Positions 62,978 through 64,000 of a stretch of DNA of 64,000 nucleotides are shown piece by piece. Both the position numbers and the translations under genes were made by a program. Within the stretch, counting starts at the first letter, position 1. Each line of letters starts with the position of its first letter. The DNA comes from CAVVST01 sp963750995 (GTDB taxonomy: Bacteria > Acidobacteriota > Vicinamibacteria > Vicinamibacterales > UBA2999), in the NCBI GenBank assembly GCA_963750995.1, contig CAVVST010000005.1, positions 558,001-622,000 of the forward strand, in the 5' to 3' direction. The notes under the pieces are model-generated. The model was not told where the DNA came from. It saw only the letters and a list, made by a program, of their open reading frames with translations, and did not search any database.

Positions 62978-64000
62978 TTAGAAACTGACGAGCGACAGAA
63001 GCTCGCGGCTGTACTCGCTGCGGGCTTCGCCGTAGATTGGCGTCACGGCGGAGACAAAGGCCTTGTGCTGCTCGGGTGTCAACTCGAGAATCTCGCCGCC
63101 GGCCTTGCGGATCGCGGCCTGCGCGTCCTCTTCTTCCTGCACGTGCAGGTCGCGCTGGAACGCGACGGCGTCCTTGACCGCGGCGCGCAGCTCGTCCTGG
63201 ATCGCCTTCGGCCAGCTGTCGAACGACTGCCGGTGCAGGAAGATTGGACGCGACAGGTAGAAATGGTTGGTCGCGGTGTGGAACTTGTGGAAGTTGTGGA
63301 CGCCGTAGGTGACGGTGTTGAAGAACGGGTTCTCCTGCGCATCGAGGGTACCGGCCTTGACCGCTTCGATGGCCTCGCTCAGATCCATGATCTTCGGCAC
63401 CGCGCCCAGCAGTTCGAACGTCCGCGCCTGGACCTTGCTCGGCAGCACGCGAATCGTCAGCCCCTTCATGTCCGCGGGCAGTCTGACCGGCCTGACCTTG
63501 TTGGACACATGGCGGAAGCCGTTCTCGAACCAGCCGAGGATGCGATACCCCATCCCCGCTTCGATGCGCTCGGTCAACACGTGCCCCAGCTTCCCGTCCA
63601 TCGCCGCGCGCGCCGTGGCGGTATCGGAAAACAGGAACGGCAGATCGGCAATGCCAAGGTCCGGCACGCGCTCGGTGAGGTAGCTGCTCGACTGGTAGCC
63701 GAGCGTCAGGACGCCACTCTCGACCAGCCACAGGATGTCCTCGCCGCGGTAACCGAGGTCGAGAATGTTGTAGACGTACTTCACATCGACATCGCGGCCG
63801 AACTTTGCCACCAGGCGATCGCCGATCTTCTTCATCGCCAGGCTGAAGCCGGTCGACGCTGGCCCGTAGCCGCCGAAAAACATGCGAATCGGTTCCCGCC
63901 TGGCGATAGCGGGCGCGCCCTGTTGCGCCGCGGCTTCGGCCGGCAGGAGCGCTGCCACGCCGGCGAGAGAGGACGCCTTCATGAAATCTCGTCTGTGCAT
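62978..64000 (-). CDS. TRAP transporter substrate-binding protein (DctP family)
   Basis: Periplasmic receptor that captures carboxylates for a TRAP transporter. 340 residues, complete, with the ATG at the last base of the window. The N-terminus MHRRDFMKASSLAGVAALLP is a Tat-type signal. Core: SLAMKKIGDRLVAKF, LGYQSSSYLTERVPDLGIAD, the conserved RVLPSKVQARTFELLGAVPK and GTLDAQENPFFNTVTYGVHN. Arg and Asn at these positions bind the carboxylate in this family. The membrane subunits (DctQM) are not in the window; they may lie beyond either end. Confidence 0.92.
   Translation of the reverse strand: MHRRDFMKASSLAGVAALLPAEAAAQQGAPAIARREPIRMFFGGYGPASTGFSLAMKKIGDRLVAKFGRDVDVKYVYNILDLGYRGEDILWLVESGVLTLGYQSSSYLTERVPDLGIADLPFLFSDTATARAAMDGKLGHVLTERIEAGMGYRILGWFENGFRHVSNKVRPVRLPADMKGLTIRVLPSKVQARTFELLGAVPKIMDLSEAIEAVKAGTLDAQENPFFNTVTYGVHNFHKFHTATNHFYLSRPIFLHRQSFDSWPKAIQDELRAAVKDAVAFQRDLHVQEEEDAQAAIRKAGGEILELTPEQHKAFVSAVTPIYGEARSEYSRELLSLVSF

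Overview
The window is about 64 kb of GC-rich bacterial DNA, gene-dense on both strands. No rRNA, tRNA, CRISPR array, phage or classical insertion sequence is visible. The gene content points to Acidobacteriota, probably the Vicinamibacteria branch. The pointers are a VWFA-related protein of the acidobacterial type, two large TonB-dependent receptors with carboxypeptidase-regulatory N-termini, DUF6152, DUF5671 and DUF2272 proteins, BshC of bacillithiol synthesis, and exported proteins of a type common in that phylum. The taxonomic call is inferred from families and was not computed.

Layout. 1-4.4 kb: cysS, ribF, a metallo-hydrolase and a DUF1844 gene on the minus strand, mazG on plus, and a small GxxExxY gene between repeat copies. 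4.4-6.8 kb: comEC. 7.0-9.8 kb: a two-component cluster of a REC-DHp-REC protein, a lone DHp protein and an NtrC-type regulator. 9.8-15.2 kb: a VWFA protein and carAB. 15.4-19.3 kb: bshC and a class A penicillin-binding protein. 19.4-20.1 kb: a four-helix-bundle gene inside inverted repeats. 20.2-26.0 kb: xdhC, the hrcA-grpE-dnaJ heat-shock operon, prmA and an aminopeptidase P. 26-39 kb: beta-barrel, DUF5671, DUF2272 and TonB receptor genes, rsmE, a Ser/Thr kinase, ilvE, pilT, recX and alaS. 39-41.6 kb: envelope proteins (beta-barrel, OmpA). 41.7-50.4 kb: a possible uptake and oxidation locus, with a five-gene minus-strand operon (DUF6152, two paralogous exported proteins, diheme cytochrome c, amidohydrolase) divergent from a TonB receptor and a beta-propeller lipoprotein. 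50.5-62.7 kb: one compact chemosensory operon, cheY-cheA-cheW-MCP-PAS/HEAT-cheR-cheB-REC-cheC-hybrid kinase, nearly all joined by ATGA or GTGA overlaps. 63-64 kb: a TRAP substrate-binding protein.

Three features stand out. First, the chemosensory operon has a soluble receptor with no visible sensor domain, and two sister PAS domains at other points of the pathway, one fused to HEAT repeats and one to a hybrid kinase. Second, the intergenic regions carry several families of dispersed palindromic repeats: REP-like units with GTAG/GTGG/GGAG heads, CCACGA-unit hairpins, GAACCC-unit hairpins and an AAGGCACAA-unit hairpin. Some bracket small ORFs, some sit at stop codons, and one appears to encode the signal peptide of the VWFA protein. 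Third, many conserved genes are broken by single-base frameshifts, clustered at 20.6-24 kb and 43.7-49.3 kb. These look like assembly errors, because hrcA, dnaJ, prmA and the PBP are otherwise intact in sequence. Coordinates for broken genes span the reconstructed gene.
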